From contig QFQP01000006.1 in NCBI GenBank assembly GCA_003243425.1, positions 147,634 through 211,633 on the forward strand: 64,000 bases of DNA, in the 5' to 3' direction. How positions within the stretch are numbered: position 1 is the stretch's first letter; each line of letters begins with the position of its first letter. Under the pieces are notes generated by a model that was not told the origin of the DNA, made no database searches, and saw only the letters and a program-made list of their open reading frames with translations. Below are positions 62,412 through 64,000 of the stretch, one piece after another. The translations under genes and the position numbers were made by a program. The DNA is from Archangium gephyra (GTDB taxonomy: Bacteria > Myxococcota > Myxococcia > Myxococcales > Myxococcaceae).

Positions 62412-63502
62412 CGCTGCGCGGCGCAGCCGTCGTCGCGCCCCAGCACGCACGCGCGTTTGAGCGCTTCGAGCGCCGACTTCTTGTCCTGTGGAACGCCTTT
62501 GCCGTTCGCGAGCGCGACGCCCAGTGAGAAGCAGCTGCCAGCAGCGTTGGCGTCACACGAGCGGCGGAGCAACGCGAGGCCCGCCTTCGCGTCCTTCTTC
62601 ACGCCTTCGTCGTTGATCTGCTTCCACGCGAGGTTGTTGCACGCGCTCTGATGACCGAGGTCGCAGGCCATCACCGCGATGGCCGCGCCACGCTTCACGT
62701 CCTTCCTCGTGCCGACGCCGTCGGACAACGCGATGCTGAGGTTGTGACAGCTCTGCGCGTGGCCGAGCTTGCAGGCCTTCTCGAGAGTCGGCACCGCCGC
62801 GCGCGCGTCGGTCATGGCCTTCACGCCGCCCAGGTAGATCTTCGACAGCACTTCACACGCCTCGGCGCTGTCTCTCGCGCAGCCTTCCTTCGCGAACTTC
62901 AGCGAACGCTCCGGGGCGGGCTTGAGCCACACGTCATTCAACAGGTCCCGCGCGAGCCGGCCGCACGCGCCGGACCACGTCACGCACGTCTTCTCGAGCA
63001 ACGCGACGGCCGCTTTGGGGTCTGGCGCAGCGCCGACGCCCGTGCCGAGCACCCAGCTCGCGTTGAGGCAGGTCTGCCCGCCTTCGTTGCTGCAGGCCTC
63101 GAGCATCAAGCGCCGCGCGATGGCCTCGTCTTTCTCGACGCCTTCGCCGCGCATGTAGCGAACGCCGAGGTTGCTGCACGACGACGGGTCTCCCGCATCG
63201 CAACCGTCAGAGAACAACTTCGCTGCGCGCTTCATGTCGCGCTCGGTGCCGAAGCCGTTCATCAACATCAACGCCTCGCCGAAGCACTGCGTGCGTTTGT
63301 TCGCCTCGCACAGCGCGTGGGCGGCTTCGTACAGGCGAGCGTGAAACGGCGGCGGCAGCAGCTTCTGCTCGGCCAGCATTTCGAGCTGCACGCACCGCGC
63401 GGAGTCGCCTTTCTCACAGGCTGCGAGGCACGGCTCGGGCTTCATCGCCATGCATGGAACGGCAGGCGCGGCACCCACGACCAACACCATCAAGGCGAGC
63501 AT
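62390..63502 (-). CDS. Cys-rich Sel1-like repeat protein
   Basis: A 370-residue exported protein (MLALMVLVVGAAPAVP leader). From about residue 25 it consists of eight or nine Sel1-like helical repeats of about 36 residues, most with a Cys pair (ACKLGHAQSCHNLSIALSDG, ACDLGHQSACNNLAWKQIND), like Helicobacter Hcp proteins where the two Cys form a disulfide between helices. Probably periplasmic or surface, a protein-protein interaction scaffold. Confidence 0.82.
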   Translation of the reverse strand: MLALMVLVVGAAPAVPCMAMKPEPCLAACEKGDSARCVQLEMLAEQKLLPPPFHARLYEAAHALCEANKRTQCFGEALMLMNGFGTERDMKRAAKLFSDGCDAGDPSSCSNLGVRYMRGEGVEKDEAIARRLMLEACSNEGGQTCLNASWVLGTGVGAAPDPKAAVALLEKTCVTWSGACGRLARDLLNDVWLKPAPERSLKFAKEGCARDSAEACEVLSKIYLGGVKAMTDARAAVPTLEKACKLGHAQSCHNLSIALSDGVGTRKDVKRGAAIAVMACDLGHQSACNNLAWKQINDEGVKKDAKAGLALLRRSCDANAAGSCFSLGVALANGKGVPQDKKSALEALKRACVLGRDDGCAAQRQLEDSE

Positions 63503-63610
63503 TCGCGCAGTCTACGGCCAGGTGTCGACGCCCGGCAGCCCGGCCCTGCGCTCTTCAACCCCGGGCGCCGTCGAGACGACCGCAGCGCGTGCTGCGTCGA
63601 CCGTGATGCC

Positions 63611-63898
63611 TCACGGCCACCTGTTGATTCCCGGAAGACCGGCCAGCGAGCCTTCCCGATGCACGACGCAGAAGCGCTGACCGGTCGGGGCTTCCATCAC
63701 CGTCCAATGCTTCACCTTCGCCACCTTCCTGGCGCCGAGTGCTTCGAGCCGCGCGACCTCCGCTGCCTCGTCGTCGGTCTCGAGGTCGAGGTGCACGCGG
63801 CTCTCGTGCGAGACGTTCTGCACCGAGACGCGAAGGTCGCGCCCACGGGCCGAGAGGCCGACGTACTGCGCGCCATCGTCGTCTTCTTCAGGCTGCAT
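63611..63898 (-). CDS. VOC/glyoxalase-fold protein lacking its first strand
   Basis: From ATG 63898 there are 95 residues of a vicinal-oxygen-chelate fold: RVSVQNVSHESRVHLDLETD, then EAPTGQRFCVV near the end. Full-length members begin about 25 residues earlier. In frame upstream the DNA does encode the missing piece (LASFWGQALG) back to about 63930, but the codon for a start is absent and a TAG at 63940-63942, the stop of the upstream gene, precedes it. So either translation starts at 63898 with a shortened fold or the gene is damaged. Metal ligands cannot all be identified. Confidence 0.6.
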   Translation of the reverse strand: MQPEEDDDGAQYVGLSARGRDLRVSVQNVSHESRVHLDLETDDEAAEVARLEALGARKVAKVKHWTVMEAPTGQRFCVVHREGSLAGLPGINRWP

Positions 63899-63939
63899 TC
63901 CGAGCGCCTGACCCCAGAAGCTCGCTAGAGAGCTGAACC

Positions 63940-64000
63940 GCTAAGCGGAAGCGCGGAAGCTCGCGAGCACGTAGAGGTTCGCGATGGCGGCAGCGCGGTT
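63940..64000 (-). CDS. 3' end of a gene running off the right edge
   Basis: The last 20 codons on the minus strand read RAAAIANLYVLASFRASA before TAG at 63940-63942, with good G/C third positions. The rest of the gene lies outside the window. No family can be assigned from this piece. Confidence 0.4.

Overview
The window looks like a chromosomal stretch from a high-GC myxobacterium (Myxococcota). Reasons are the roughly 65-70% G+C codon style, the abundance of lipobox-bearing lipoproteins with Asp-Ala-Gly-rich linkers, Cys-rich repeat lipoproteins, a TIGR02996-type repeat-companion protein, a PilT/PilU-type motor ATPase and a Hanks-type Ser/Thr kinase. No rRNA, tRNA, CRISPR array or prophage was recognised.

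Layout. 1-25 kb: surface and housekeeping genes. These include two paralogous choice-of-anchor-D lipoproteins, an IS3 scar beside a truncated DUF2892 gene, a KefB-like antiporter, two Cys-rich repeat lipoproteins, a kinase, an orphan PuuD-type urate oxidase, an MFS exporter, a pilus retraction ATPase, an NHL-type lipoprotein, an amidase, and a TetR-lipoprotein-nuclease-like operon. 25-32 kb: a Coq4-like gene, a 57-aa basic protein, and a four-gene operon with overlapping ends. The operon encodes an alkylglycerone-phosphate synthase, a fatty acyl-CoA reductase fused to a GNPAT-like acyltransferase, an extended SDR and a small membrane protein. This looks like a complete alkyl ether-lipid entry pathway, facing a divergent TetR gene with a palindromic operator.

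33-45 kb: a zinc-homeostasis island. It holds a TonB-dependent receptor between two lipoproteins, two different Fur-family regulators, an AztD-like zinc chaperone with an EGF/His lipoprotein, and a COG0523 GTPase between cysteine-free paralogues of L33 and S18. It continues with a surface lipoprotein carrying seven His/Cys modules (pattern C-x3-G-x-x-H-G-x-H-C-x-C), then a divergent His-rich protein / MerC / DUF1826 operon. The parts fit together as uptake, periplasmic and surface binding, chaperoning, and replacement of zinc ribosomal proteins during zinc starvation.

45-64 kb: a long regulatory leader with a candidate NrdR box ahead of nrdAB, a convergent DUF5615/DUF433 toxin-antitoxin-like pair, a TIGR02996 protein, an SDR divergent from a GFA-family enzyme and a DUF2891 protein, an LptC-like lipoprotein, a ferritin-like lipoprotein, a GAF histidine kinase, a YdeP-type molybdoenzyme with FdhD, a YdjM-like membrane protein and a Sel1-repeat protein. 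The window ends in a VOC protein lacking its first strand and the tail of a further gene.

Quality note. Three genes (near 5214, 20572 and 50716) change frame exactly at short G/C homopolymers, and merC has one in-frame TAG. Residual sequencing indels are at least as likely as real pseudogenes.
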